A stretch of 35,712 bases of DNA from Gammaproteobacteria bacterium (GTDB lineage Bacteria; Pseudomonadota; Gammaproteobacteria; Pseudomonadales; Pseudomonadaceae): the NCBI GenBank assembly GCA_903970465.1, contig CAJCIO010000003.1, positions 1 through 35,712 of the forward strand. The letters run 5' to 3'. Every line of letters begins with the position of its first letter. The first letter of the stretch is position 1. Under the pieces are notes generated by a model, which saw nothing but the letters and a program-made list of their open reading frames with translations, made no database searches and was not told the origin of the DNA. Positions 25,063-33,156 of the stretch are shown here, piece by piece. Position numbers and translations under genes: made by a program.

Positions 25063-25529
25063 GTACTTTTTTCGTCGGCGAAGGCAACATCGGCAGTGCG
25101 CCAGAGTTCCAGGAATTCGCCTCAGGCAATGACGAGCCACGGCGTTTGCTACGGCTGAATGTGTACTTCGACAACCCCGTGCCACGCGATGGCAGCTATG
25201 AAGATCGAGGTGGCTATTGGGCGCCGGTTGAGCTCTGGCACCGCGAGGCTGAACACTGGAGCTCCCTGTACCAGAAAGGTATGCGTGTGCTGGTCGAAGG
25301 CCGCACCGTACGCGATGAGTGGGAGGACAGCGAAGACAATGCGCGGGTGACCTTCAAGATTGAGGCCCGTCGAGTAGGCATTCTGCCTCACCGGGTGCAC
25401 AGCGTGGTTATGCGGGAACGATCCAGTGAACCCGCGGCATCTGCGACACACGTCGGGAAAAGTACAGAACAGGCCAGTTCGCCAGCGTCGAAACCCAGAA
25501 AGCGCAGCGGGCAGCCGCCTGCGGACTGA
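25059..25529 (+). CDS. ssb: Single-stranded DNA-binding protein of the ICE
   Basis: This 156-residue protein has an OB-fold of about 110 residues: MSTFFVGEGNIGSAPEFQEF, LRLNVYFDNPVPRDGSYEDR, YWAPVELWHREAEHWSSLYQ and MRVLVEGRTVRDEW. A charged, serine/proline-rich tail follows, ending PPAD and lacking the classical acidic DDDIPF tip of chromosomal SSB. ATG 25059 overlaps the DUF3158 stop. It likely coats the transferred strand during conjugation. Confidence 0.88.
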   Translation: MSTFFVGEGNIGSAPEFQEFASGNDEPRRLLRLNVYFDNPVPRDGSYEDRGGYWAPVELWHREAEHWSSLYQKGMRVLVEGRTVRDEWEDSEDNARVTFKIEARRVGILPHRVHSVVMRERSSEPAASATHVGKSTEQASSPASKPRKRSGQPPAD

Positions 25530-25754
25530 CAGACTTCAGGCATAAAAATTGCGCCTTTGCGCGAAGTTGCTGGCGTGTTTCTACACGCTGCTCGTGAAGA
25601 TACACACTGCAGTCCAACCGCAACGGGTTAGCAGCCTCGACCCATTCAAGCCTGCCCTCACCTTCAAATATGAGGAACCTGCAATTCAGGTTTCTCATAT
25701 CTCGCAACTGCTGTTTCCAACAACGCTGCTCCGAACTCAATCCGGAGCAGTTCT
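25530..25754 (+). promoter_or_regulatory. Structured leader of topB
   Basis: Two hairpins lie in this 225-nt gap. The first is a 14-bp stem with one mismatch (25668-25681 with 25687-25700). The second is CTGCTCCG (25726-25733) pairing with CGGAGCAG (25743-25750). The presumed ribosome-binding site GGAG (25744-25747), 7 nt before ATG 25755, is in the right arm of the second stem, so its opening could set TopB output. Confidence 0.6.
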
Positions 25755-27722
25755 ATGCGCCTCTTCCTCTGCGAAAAACCTTCCCAGGGTCGGGACATCG
25801 CCAAGGTACTCGGGGCCACTCGGCGTGGTGATGGTTGCCTGATCGGCACAGAGACAACCGTCTCCTGGTGTATCGGCCACCTGCTGGAGACAGCATCGCC
25901 TGAAGCCTATGGCGAGCAATTCAAGAGTTGGTCGTTGGATCATCTACCGATCATCCCCGCGCAGTGGATGGTCGAGGTCAAACCCAAGACTGCGGCACAG
26001 TTCAAAGTCATCAAGCGCCTGCTCAGTGAAGCCTCTGCTGTCGTCATCGCGACCGACGCCGATCGAGAAGGTGAAATGATTGCTCGCGAGCTACTGGAAC
26101 TCTGCAAGTATCGAGGTCCCGTTCAACGTCTTTGGTTGTCCGCACTCAACGAGGCGTCGATTCGCAACGCACTTTCCTCACTAAAGTCTGGTCAGGAGAC
26201 CTTCCTGCTTTACCACTCAGCCCTCGCCCGCAGCCGAGCCGACTGGCTGATCGGCATGAACCTGAGTCGTTTGTTTACCCTTCTTGGTCGGCGGGCGGGC
26301 TACGACGGTGTATTGTCGGTTGGACGCGTCCAGACACCCACTTTACGTCTGGTAGTCGATCGGGATCGTGCGATTGCCAGTTTCGTCTCGGAGCCCTACT
26401 GGGAAGTGGAGGTGCACCTGTCCTCAATGGGGCAACCATTCATCGCGTCGTGGTTACCACCCAGTTCAGGGCAGGACGAGGCAGGTCGTTGCCTGCAACA
26501 AGCGCAGGCCATTCAGGCGACCCAAGAGATTTCTAGCGGTAAGACCGCCACAGTACTCTCGCTGCAGACTGAGCGTTTCCGAGAACCTCCGCCCCAGCCC
26601 TTCGACCTGAGCACACTGCAAGAAGTCTGCTCGCGCAAGCTGGGACTCGGCGTTCAGGAAACCCTGAATATCGCCCAAGCCCTGTATGAAACCCACAAAG
26701 CCACCACCTACCCACGCAGCGATTGCCGCTATTTGCCAGAGAGTATGTTCAATGAGGTACCCGCGGTATTCGATGCCCTGCTCAAAACGGATCCGGCGCT
26801 GCAGCCCACATTCGGAAGACTCGATCGATCACTGCACTCCCGCGCGTGGAACGATGCCAAGGTCACCGCGCACCACGGCATCATCCCCACCACCGAGCCG
26901 GCGAACCTGGCGCGGATGTCCGAACAAGAACGCCAAGTCTACGAACTGATTCGTAGCCACTACCTCGCGCAATTTCTTCCGCATCATGAGTTTGATCGAA
27001 CTCAGGTCGAACTGAAGTGCGGCGCAGAGCGATTGACTGCTGTTGGCAAACAGATCCTGATCCAGGGCTGGAAAGGCTTGCTCTACGAAAACACCGAGGA
27101 GGATGAGCCCAGTCAAAAGCACCAAGTATTGCCCGTCCTGCAACAGGGTACTCAGTGCGCAGTGAACGACGTCGAACTCAAGTCCATGCGCACTGCCGCT
27201 CCCAAACCTCTCACCGAAGGCGATCTGATCAAGGCGATGAAAAACGTGGCCAAGCTGGTCAACGACCCACGCCTGAAACAGAAACTTCGGGACACCACCG
27301 GAATCGGTACCGAAGCCACGCGAGCCGGCATCATCAAGGGGTTGATTGATCGCGGCTATTTGCTGAAGAAAAAACGCGCCTTAATGGCCTCCGCAGCGGC
27401 CCATACTCTGATAGAGGCGGTACCCGCTGCTGTCGCGGATCCGGGTATGACCGCGATCTGGGAACAGGCTCTGGACGAAATCGAAGCGGGACGACTGACC
27501 CTGGATGCGTTCGTCGCCAAGCAGGCGAACTGGATTGCACAATTGGTCGAACACTGTGGCGCACTCACCTTAGCGGTACCGGTCGAAGCCGGCCCGACCT
27601 GCCCCATTTGCAACGTCTCAATGCGCAGGCAAAAGGGGAAATCAGGGCCGTTCTGGTCATGCTCCCACTACCCCGACTGTAAGGGAACAGTGCCGATCAG
27701 AAAAGATACGCGTCGCTCATGA
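25755..27722 (+). CDS. topB: DNA topoisomerase III (type IA)
   Basis: This is a 655-residue type IA topoisomerase. The TOPRIM domain begins RLFLCEKPSQGRDIAKVLG (2-20), with Asp101, Asp103 and Glu105 in TDADREGEMIARE. GVLSVGRVQTPTLRLVVDRD marks the DNA-binding core. The catalytic tyrosine is Tyr319 in ATTYPRSDCRYLPE. A C-terminal zinc ribbon (CPICNVSMRR, then WSCSHYPDCKG) is intact. Plasmids and ICEs of this class carry such an enzyme to resolve replication or transfer intermediates. Length is close to that of chromosomal TopB. The leader folds over its ribosome-binding site. Confidence 0.95.
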   Translation: MRLFLCEKPSQGRDIAKVLGATRRGDGCLIGTETTVSWCIGHLLETASPEAYGEQFKSWSLDHLPIIPAQWMVEVKPKTAAQFKVIKRLLSEASAVVIATDADREGEMIARELLELCKYRGPVQRLWLSALNEASIRNALSSLKSGQETFLLYHSALARSRADWLIGMNLSRLFTLLGRRAGYDGVLSVGRVQTPTLRLVVDRDRAIASFVSEPYWEVEVHLSSMGQPFIASWLPPSSGQDEAGRCLQQAQAIQATQEISSGKTATVLSLQTERFREPPPQPFDLSTLQEVCSRKLGLGVQETLNIAQALYETHKATTYPRSDCRYLPESMFNEVPAVFDALLKTDPALQPTFGRLDRSLHSRAWNDAKVTAHHGIIPTTEPANLARMSEQERQVYELIRSHYLAQFLPHHEFDRTQVELKCGAERLTAVGKQILIQGWKGLLYENTEEDEPSQKHQVLPVLQQGTQCAVNDVELKSMRTAAPKPLTEGDLIKAMKNVAKLVNDPRLKQKLRDTTGIGTEATRAGIIKGLIDRGYLLKKKRALMASAAAHTLIEAVPAAVADPGMTAIWEQALDEIEAGRLTLDAFVAKQANWIAQLVEHCGALTLAVPVEAGPTCPICNVSMRRQKGKSGPFWSCSHYPDCKGTVPIRKDTRRS

Positions 27723-28806
27723 CGCTTCACTGTAGATCGGCATGAGTATTGGGGTGATGTGCTGATCAGTGCATCATCAACGGCGGCTGATCCCTCTCTA
27801 AGTCGATAAAGTGTTGTCCGATTTCACGGGTCAAGGCAAAGAAAGTGACCGCGCCTTTATCCTGCAACCGTCGAACATTTGGCCGCTCATCTCGGCAGTA
27901 GTAACCTCTTTCATCGTGCTCAATGTAGTGGCTTATGCGGGATCGCCCACTGGCTTGACGTGATCCCACCCTTTCTGCTGTAGTGTCTCAGGATCATCGC
28001 CAACGGCGACCCAAGACCGAATCGCTCCGGGCAGCTCGGTCGAACTCCTTGAGTTCGGAGCCTTCTCTTTCTGCGGAATTTCATTCCTGATTGTGCTCGA
28101 CCTGATCACTGTGGCGGATGACCACTGTTGCCTCTACCAGGCAATAGCGGTCATCCGCTTCAGCGATCGTATTCAGTTCCGGAGCCCACCGGGGAAACAC
28201 TGGGCACCCTTTGTGCGCGGATGCGTGCCAGCATGTTCCGACCCGGGCCACGACAAGGGTCGATTGGCGAAGCGTGACGCAGTGAATAAAGTTTTGCGAG
28301 GCGCTTGTCGACTGCGTACGACCGTCAAAGGTGGCTTTTCTCTTCTTCGCCTGGCCCCCCGCCAGGCGCACTCTTCACTTTCTTCAGTCCAGTGACTACC
28401 ACTATATTCCGGCCATAAAAAATCGGGTGGCAGCGTCTTGACGCTCCCTATGACAGGCTTATACAAAGGGCGTGGTTCGCTGTCGTTGACAGCCCAGCCC
28501 AGGTAGCCAGAACCTTCAAGGCTACGCCACGTTCGTGGTGGTTTACCCAAGTGCGATCAGCGTTCGGAGGCTCGCGCGGTTACCGCTTCAGCGGTGATGA
28601 ATGCCCACTACCCTATGTTTGCGGATCACCACCGCAGATGCTCCTCTGCTGCACCGCTATTTCCCCAGACGCATCGTTCTGATCGTCATCGGCTTGCCGG
28701 TGCCGAGTCGTTCATCGCTCGCCTTCACCTTACCCACCCTGACGGGGGCTCACTTCCCCGTCAGGGGCTGTGCGTCGCCGTTTTCCCTTGAAACAGGAGA
28801 ACCACC
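27723..28806. other. Long structured non-coding gap between topB and the STY4534-like gene
   Basis: About 1.08 kb without a convincing gene. Inverted repeats are dense. Outer GCGGATGACC (28114-28123) pairs with 28149-28158, with an inner 6-bp stem. CGCCTGGC (28348-28355) pairs with 28361-28368. CGACAAG (28251-28257) pairs with 28304-28310. GAACTCCTTGAGTTC lies near 28035. CCCTGACGGGG (28737-28747) pairs with 28756-28766. A 67-codon minus-strand frame at 27766-27969 (GTG start, no good ribosome-binding site) is the only coding candidate. The stretch could hold a transfer origin, an ncRNA or promoter elements; none is proven. Confidence 0.5.
28737..28766 (+). promoter_or_regulatory. Perfect 11-bp hairpin upstream of the STY4534-like gene
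   Basis: CCCTGACGGGG pairs with CCCCGTCAGGG over an 8-nt loop. It ends about 40 nt before ATG 28807, whose AGGAG lies outside the stem. It may be an attenuator or an RNA-stabilising leader. Confidence 0.6.
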
Positions 28807-29388
28807 ATGGCCCACGCCAACCACTCCCAAGAAGCGACCACTTACTTCAATCTGCACACCGTCGGTATCGGTTATCTCAACCGTGTTCGTGAAGTACAAG
28901 TCCGCCGCGGCCAGCCATTCATGGCTTGCGATATCGCAGCCCTGCACGGTGCCACCGATGCGGTGGAGTACACCCGTTTCGACTGCAAAGTCGCTGGGGG
29001 TGAAGCTGAACGCTTGATTCGTCTCTATATGGGCGCCGTCAAAGCCGAGAAAAAGGTCTTGCTGTCGTTCCGTATCGGCGACCTGTGGATCGATCCGTTT
29101 CTCTACGAGAAAGGCGATAAACAAGGTCAACCGGGCGCCAGCCTGAAAGGTCGTTTGCTGTTCATTGACTGGATCAAGGTCAACGGCACGTTCGAATACA
29201 AAGCGCCCGCCAGGCAGGAAGTAACAGCACCTGCTGAGCAAGCGCCAAACAGTGAGCCATCCCCTTCATCGGCTGATACCGAAGCTGAGGAGACCGCAAA
29301 CCCAACAGAGGCTCGGGTCGAACCTGAATCTCCACCCACTCCCCGCACGGCCCGCCGTGATGCCACCCGTACCGTTCAGTCCGCCTGA
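28807..29388 (+). CDS. STY4534/DUF3577-family ICE replication-associated protein
   Basis: This 193-residue protein has a DUF3577 core at residues 10-135: TTYFNLHTVGIGYLNRVREV, PFMACDIAALHGATDAVEYT and KVLLSFRIGDLWIDPFLY. Residues 140-193 form a low-complexity tail rich in Ala, Pro, Glu and Thr. The family occurs in SPI-7/PFGI-1 islands and is small, compact and SSB-like in size, though its activity is unknown. ATG 28807 has AGGAG 9 nt upstream. A clear terminator follows the gene, so it is probably a single-gene transcript with strong expression. Confidence 0.85.
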   Translation: MAHANHSQEATTYFNLHTVGIGYLNRVREVQVRRGQPFMACDIAALHGATDAVEYTRFDCKVAGGEAERLIRLYMGAVKAEKKVLLSFRIGDLWIDPFLYEKGDKQGQPGASLKGRLLFIDWIKVNGTFEYKAPARQEVTAPAEQAPNSEPSPSSADTEAEETANPTEARVEPESPPTPRTARRDATRTVQSA

Positions 29389-29412
29389 ACAGTCCACGAT
29401 GTTCCTCAACAA

Positions 29413-29437
29413 GGCGCTCCGTCGAGCGCCTTTTCTT
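29413..29437 (+). terminator. Rho-independent terminator after the STY4534-like gene
   Basis: GGCGCTC (29413-29419) pairs with GAGCGCC (29424-29430), followed by TTTTCTT. Confidence 0.8.
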
Positions 29438-29458
29438 CAATCCGCACAGGAGAACCAC

Positions 29459-29716
29459 ATGGAATCCTTCTGGCTTTGCGACGACTGCCTGTTCGCTACT
29501 GCTTACGAGGACTACAGCACGTTATCGCTCTATTACACGACGGATGAAATTGAGAAACGCATCGCCGGTATCCATCGTGGACTGGTTCGGTTAATGCCCA
29601 TCAGTGCCGACTTCGATCCCGAAACTGGCTGGGGAATAAAGGCTTTTTCCCCATTGCCCTGCGACGGTTGTGGTTCACACCTACACGGTCAACGCCACCG
29701 ATTCACTCGGCTGTAA
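29459..29716 (+). CDS. Small zinc-ribbon-like ICE protein
   Basis: This 85-residue protein begins MESFWLCDDCLFATAYEDYS and ends PLPCDGCGSHLHGQRHRFTR. The two CxxC pairs (Cys7, Cys10 and Cys69, Cys72) suggest a single bound zinc or a similar metal. ATG 29459 has AGGAG 8 nt upstream in a leader nearly identical to that of the gene before it. No function is known to me; the position between STY4534-like and RadC-like genes is typical of these islands. Confidence 0.75.
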   Translation: MESFWLCDDCLFATAYEDYSTLSLYYTTDEIEKRIAGIHRGLVRLMPISADFDPETGWGIKAFSPLPCDGCGSHLHGQRHRFTRL

Positions 29717-29758
29717 ACAGCGCGTCACCTGCTAACGCCCACAACTCTATATCCACCT

Positions 29759-29791
29759 AGGGGACACCACTCCCCTCGGGTGTGTACCCCT
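29759..29791 (+). promoter_or_regulatory. Leader hairpin with two alternative folds before the radC-like gene
   Basis: AGGGG (29759-29763) can pair with CCCCT at 29772-29776. In a longer fold, AGGGG-ACACC (29759-29768) pairs with GGTGT (29779-29783) and CCCCT (29787-29791). The two folds exclude each other. The element lies 25 nt before ATG 29817. Confidence 0.5.
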
Positions 29792-29816
29792 GATTGTTCC
29801 CTTCGGAGGTACCACC

Positions 29817-30311
29817 ATGAGCACCCAACTCACACTGATTGAGACCTCGGATTTCGAGGCTGATCGTATCGTCCAAGAAAACCAGGTGATCGACGAAGCA
29901 CTGCATATTCTGGATCGTCGGCTGTTCGCCCGCGGCCCTAACCTGACGTCGCCTGACGCTGTGGCCTCATACCTAAAACTGCACCTTGCGCAACAAGAGC
30001 ATGAAGTCTTTGGTGTGATCTTTCTCGATGCCAGACACCGGGTGCTGGCATTCGAAGTCCTGTTTCACGGCAGCATTGATGGGGCCAGCGTTTACCCCCG
30101 CCAAGTCGTTAAGCGCTCCCTAGCGCATAACGCTGCGGCGGCCATTTTTGTGCACAACCACCCTTCGGGGTGTACGGAACCCAGCCAGGCAGATCGCGTC
30201 TTGACCGCACGGTTGAAGGAGGCCTTGGCCTTGATCGAAGTGCGCGTATTGGATCACTTCATCGTGGGTGAAGGTCGTCCGCTCTCCCTTGCCGAATATG
30301 GTTGGCTTTAA
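29817..30311 (+). CDS. radC: RadC-like JAB/MPN metalloprotease-fold protein
   Basis: This 164-residue protein has an intact JAMM motif HxHx7SxxD: His113, His115, Ser123 and Asp126 in [20 protein letters not shown]. Preceding family stretches are [20 protein letters not shown] and [18 protein letters not shown]. It lacks the N-terminal helix-hairpin-helix of chromosomal RadC, as is usual for mobile-element homologues. Despite the name, a DNA-repair role is not established; these proteins may serve island defence or replication. GGAGG precedes ATG 29817. A TTCG-loop terminator follows. Confidence 0.9.
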   Translation: MSTQLTLIETSDFEADRIVQENQVIDEALHILDRRLFARGPNLTSPDAVASYLKLHLAQQEHEVFGVIFLDARHRVLAFEVLFHGSIDGASVYPRQVVKRSLAHNAAAAIFVHNHPSGCTEPSQADRVLTARLKEALALIEVRVLDHFIVGEGRPLSLAEYGWL

Positions 30312-30318
30312 CCCTCAC

Positions 30319-30350
30319 AGGCGCCTTCGGGCGCCTTGTTCATTTTCATT
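30319..30350 (+). terminator. Rho-independent terminator after radC-like gene
   Basis: AGGCGCC (30319-30325) and GGCGCCT (30330-30336) close a TTCG tetraloop. TTGTTCATTTT follows. Confidence 0.75.
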
Positions 30351-30363
30351 CTGGAGAACCCTC

Positions 30364-31110
30364 ATGAACCCCACACACCAAGCCCCAGCCCTGTTGACGA
30401 CCTCAACTCCATTTGCTCGCGGTTACGACAACCTTCATATCGAACGGCTGCTACTGATCACCTACGAAAACGACTGCCCTCCCTGCTTTCGACCCGTGCA
30501 CGACTCACAAGCCCATCTGCCCGACAATGAGCTGCAACTGTTCGCCTGCCTGTTCAATGACGATTTCGCCTTGATCAGCGAAGGCCAATCCATTTCGGAT
30601 GATTTGGATGAACGCTGCCAGTCCACCGGGCTAGTGCGCCAAGTAATCTACGCTGTGATGGGCGAAATGCTCAACGAGCGGCATCACCTCGGTGATCTGT
30701 ACTCCCTGGAAGAGGCACAAGCCATGGTCCATCGCTTGAGCTTCGAAACGGGACACTACAGTCGAGCCTGGGAAATCAGTACCGCGCACCTTCCCGAAGA
30801 ATCGATGCTTTATCTGGAGGAGTGGGTCAGTAACTTCGCTCTGCGGCAAACCGGCCTCTTGTTCGAGCTTTTTACGCTGCCAGATTGCTGCGGTATCGGT
30901 TGCAAACTGATCGGCACGCCATGGACGGACGAGAACTTGCTGAACATTGAGGGCAATCGTTATTCGAGCTTGAGACAAGAACAACTCGACGCAGGCACAC
31001 CGGAAGCCTTGGTCAACGTACTGTATTTAGCGGCATTGGCGGATGTGCGATTATTGATCTTCGACCCCGACGCTGCCGTCTTGGATGGGCTCGCCATTTT
31101 CGATGAATAG
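30364..31110 (+). CDS. ICE protein of unknown function (possible DUF5983-like C-terminus)
   Basis: This is a 248-residue acidic protein. Residues about 20-75 read NLHIERLLLITYENDCPPCF and are unassigned. A segment around 165-185 (LPDCCGIGCKLIGTPWTDEN) carries several cysteines. The end, NVLYLAALADVRLLIFDPDAAVLDGLAIFD, resembles DUF5983 domains found beside RadC-like genes in islands, though this is a loose match by eye. ATG 30364 has GGAG 8 nt upstream. No membrane segment or signal peptide is present. Confidence 0.7.
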   Translation: MNPTHQAPALLTTSTPFARGYDNLHIERLLLITYENDCPPCFRPVHDSQAHLPDNELQLFACLFNDDFALISEGQSISDDLDERCQSTGLVRQVIYAVMGEMLNERHHLGDLYSLEEAQAMVHRLSFETGHYSRAWEISTAHLPEESMLYLEEWVSNFALRQTGLLFELFTLPDCCGIGCKLIGTPWTDENLLNIEGNRYSSLRQEQLDAGTPEALVNVLYLAALADVRLLIFDPDAAVLDGLAIFDE

Positions 31111-31171
31111 CAACGTGTTCAGCGTTAACACGACCCACCTTGAATCAACTTTCTCACTGAATCGCTCCTTC

Positions 31172-31209
31172 ACCTCATGTCAGGTTCTGCACTGAATCTG
31201 ACATGAGGT
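31172..31209 (+). promoter_or_regulatory. 12-bp hairpin burying the pilL ribosome-binding site
   Basis: ACCTCATGTCAG (31172-31183) pairs perfectly with CTGACATGAGGT (31198-31209). The GAGG at 31205-31208, 8 nt before ATG 31217, is the only plausible ribosome-binding site and is fully within the stem. Either translation is conditional, or the hairpin ends an upstream transcript. Confidence 0.65.
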
Positions 31210-31216
31210 TTCTTCC

Positions 31217-31759
31217 ATGGAGCGTTTTTTCACGCCTGTCTGCCTGCTGGGTTTGTTGAGCGCCTGCACCGCGCAAATCCCCAACCCTTTGCCGACCAAT
31301 CCAGAGATAGACAGTGGCTCCAATCGGGCCCAGCACTCGAGGGGCATAGCCGAAGAAAGCCATCCGGCAGAGCTTCGTTATGGCCGCTACACGCTGGTCA
31401 GCACCGAGCCCACCACCGAACAACGTGATCTTCTTGCCCAAATCATTGACGTGAGCATCCCGTCCAGCCTGAACCCTTCGGTGCAGGATGCATTGCAGTA
31501 CGTATTGCAGCGTTCGGGTTATTCGCTCTGCCCCGTCACCGCGTCCGTGAGGGTGCTGTTTACTCGGCCCCTGCCCGCGGCCTATTACCGGCTCGGCCCG
31601 ATCTCTTTGCGCCGCGCGCTGCAAGTGCTGGCTGGCCCCGCCTGGCAACTCACGACCGACGAAGTCAGCCGTTCGGTCTGCTTCGAACAGCAGAAAACGG
31701 AGGCCGGCGTCGCGCTGATCACCCCCGTCTCACCCCATCTGTTGGAGGCGCGGCCATGA
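31217..31759 (+). CDS. pilL: PilL N-terminal-domain lipoprotein of the ICE (type IV pilus/transfer)
   Basis: This is a 180-residue lipoprotein. The signal peptide ends in lipobox LSAC (CLLGLLSACTAQ), with Cys17 as the likely lipidated residue. The mature part has the PilL N-terminal domain: YGRYTLVSTEPTTEQRDLLA, SIPSSLNPSVQDALQYVLQR, SGYSLCP and RALQVLAGPAWQL. In PFGI-1-class ICEs this family opens the transfer gene block and may belong to the mating apparatus or conjugative type IV pilus. Its stop overlaps the next start by 4 bp. Confidence 0.88.
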   Translation: MERFFTPVCLLGLLSACTAQIPNPLPTNPEIDSGSNRAQHSRGIAEESHPAELRYGRYTLVSTEPTTEQRDLLAQIIDVSIPSSLNPSVQDALQYVLQRSGYSLCPVTASVRVLFTRPLPAAYYRLGPISLRRALQVLAGPAWQLTTDEVSRSVCFEQQKTEAGVALITPVSPHLLEARP

Positions 31760-32427
31760 GAGCCTCGACGTTTCAAACCCTCATCATTGGGCTGCTTTGC
31801 TTGGCGGTCGCCGGCCTGAGCGGTGGTTTGTATAACCAGTATCAACGCGTGGCCGAACTGCAGAGCACGGACACGCAATATCGACAAACCCTGGACACCC
31901 TGCAACATGATTCAAGCGCCCTCAAGGACACCCAGGAGAAGCTGCAGTACGCGCTGAAAGACCTGAAGCAGATGGTCGATACTGGTGAGCAACAGGCCAA
32001 TACCCTCGATCCGATGTTGGATCAGTGGGCGCAAGAGATACAGGAACTGCGCGATGGTCTGGCAGCCCGCACCACCCAGGCAGACCTGACAGCGCTGCGC
32101 GCACGCCTTGAACAGGTCGAGCAGCAACTCCTGGACCTCAGGACAAAGCCATTCCCTCCACCGCCGACGCCTTCTGCGACCAAACCGAAAAAGACCGCTC
32201 GCCCCAAACCCGCCCCGCTCTCGCCACCGTTTTCAGTATTGAGTGTCGAGTCCCGCGGTGGTGAGCGCTTTCTGGCGGTCGCGCCTCATGACAGTCGCTC
32301 GCTCACGGATGTCCGGCTGCTACATAGCGGTGAGCAGCAAGGGGCTTGGCGCCTGAAAATACTGGAGCCGAACTCAGCCATCTTCGCGGTGGCCGCTCAG
32401 CCAGATCAGACCGTGCACCTCCCTTGA
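31756..32427 (+). CDS. Coiled-coil inner-membrane protein of the transfer block
   Basis: This 223-residue protein has one N-terminal membrane helix (about 6-26, FQTLIIGLLCLAVAGLSGGL). A long predicted coiled coil follows at about 30-135 (LQHDSSALKDTQEKLQYALK and on). A Pro/Lys linker at about 135-155 precedes a small C-terminal domain (FSVLSVESRGGERFLAVAPH). The shape suggests an anchored periplasmic strut in the transfer apparatus. It overlaps pilL by 4 bp and lies 9 nt before the next gene's ATG. I know no activity for it. Confidence 0.75.
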   Translation: MRASTFQTLIIGLLCLAVAGLSGGLYNQYQRVAELQSTDTQYRQTLDTLQHDSSALKDTQEKLQYALKDLKQMVDTGEQQANTLDPMLDQWAQEIQELRDGLAARTTQADLTALRARLEQVEQQLLDLRTKPFPPPPTPSATKPKKTARPKPAPLSPPFSVLSVESRGGERFLAVAPHDSRSLTDVRLLHSGEQQGAWRLKILEPNSAIFAVAAQPDQTVHLP

Positions 32428-32436
32428 GTAGTGATC

Positions 32437-33156
32437 ATGAACAGAGCGCTACTGCCCACCGTTGTCTGTCTCGCTTCGCTACTGGCCATGGGCGCTGCGA
32501 TGGGCAACCCCGTCGCGACACAGTCACGGACCCAGGACACGCAGTCCGCTCCCCTGGAGCGCTCTGACTCTGAACAGGCGGCGAGCTGGGGTCTGACGGA
32601 GCAGGAGTGGACGCGCTTCGAACAGATCCAAGCCGGCCCGCGCGGTTTCTGGAGCCCGAACCTCGATCCGTTGACCGCACTCGGGGTCGAAGCCCAGACC
32701 GACCAAGAGCGCCAGCGCTATGCCGAATTACAGGTAGCGCTGGAGGCCAAACGCGCCGAGCGCGAGTTGGCTTACCAAAACGCTTACACCGCGGCCTGGA
32801 CCAAGCTGTTTCCCGGGCTGCTGCCGATCCAGGGCATGGCGTCCCCGCCCCCTGCCAGCTCATCGATCATGCCGCGCCAGGCCCTGTTTGTGGAGGACCA
32901 CTGCCCGGCGTGCACCGACGAAGCGCAGCGTCTGCAAAGCAGCGACACGGCGTTCGATATCTACCTGGTGGGCAGCCAGGGCCAGGATGAACGCGTCCGT
33001 CGCTGGGCTCGGCAAGCGGACATCGATCCGGTCAAGGTCCAACGCCAGCAGATCACCTTGAACCATGACCGTGGTCGCTGGTTCAACCTGGGTGCCCCGG
33101 GGCCATTGCCTGTCACATTTCAACAGGTGAATGGACAATGGCAACGCCTCGACTGA
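32437..33156 (+). CDS. TIGR03759-family ICE protein (PFL_4693-like), periplasmic
   Basis: This is a 239-residue exported protein. The signal peptide is MNRALLPTVVCLASLLAMGAA up to about residue 24. The mature part has WGLTEQEWTRFEQIQAGPRG and FWSPNLDPLTALGVEA, typical of TIGR03759. A CPAC motif (Cys156, Cys159) in LFVEDHCPACTDEAQRLQ looks thioredoxin-like and may act in disulfide chemistry or be structural. ATG 32437 is preferred over GTG 32431 because it gives a clean signal peptide. It overlaps the transglycosylase gene by 19 bp. Confidence 0.87.
   Translation: MNRALLPTVVCLASLLAMGAAMGNPVATQSRTQDTQSAPLERSDSEQAASWGLTEQEWTRFEQIQAGPRGFWSPNLDPLTALGVEAQTDQERQRYAELQVALEAKRAERELAYQNAYTAAWTKLFPGLLPIQGMASPPPASSSIMPRQALFVEDHCPACTDEAQRLQSSDTAFDIYLVGSQGQDERVRRWARQADIDPVKVQRQQITLNHDRGRWFNLGAPGPLPVTFQQVNGQWQRLD

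Noticed and set aside
27766..27969. 67-codon minus-strand frame in the topB-STY4534 gap
   Set aside because: The sequence looks somewhat protein-like, but it needs a GTG start with poor spacing, opposes all neighbours, and matches no family I know. Not strong enough to list as a gene.
28601..29017. 138-codon plus-strand frame running into the STY4534-like gene
   Set aside because: It overlaps the conserved gene out of frame and spans the leader hairpin; its composition is that of a shadow frame.
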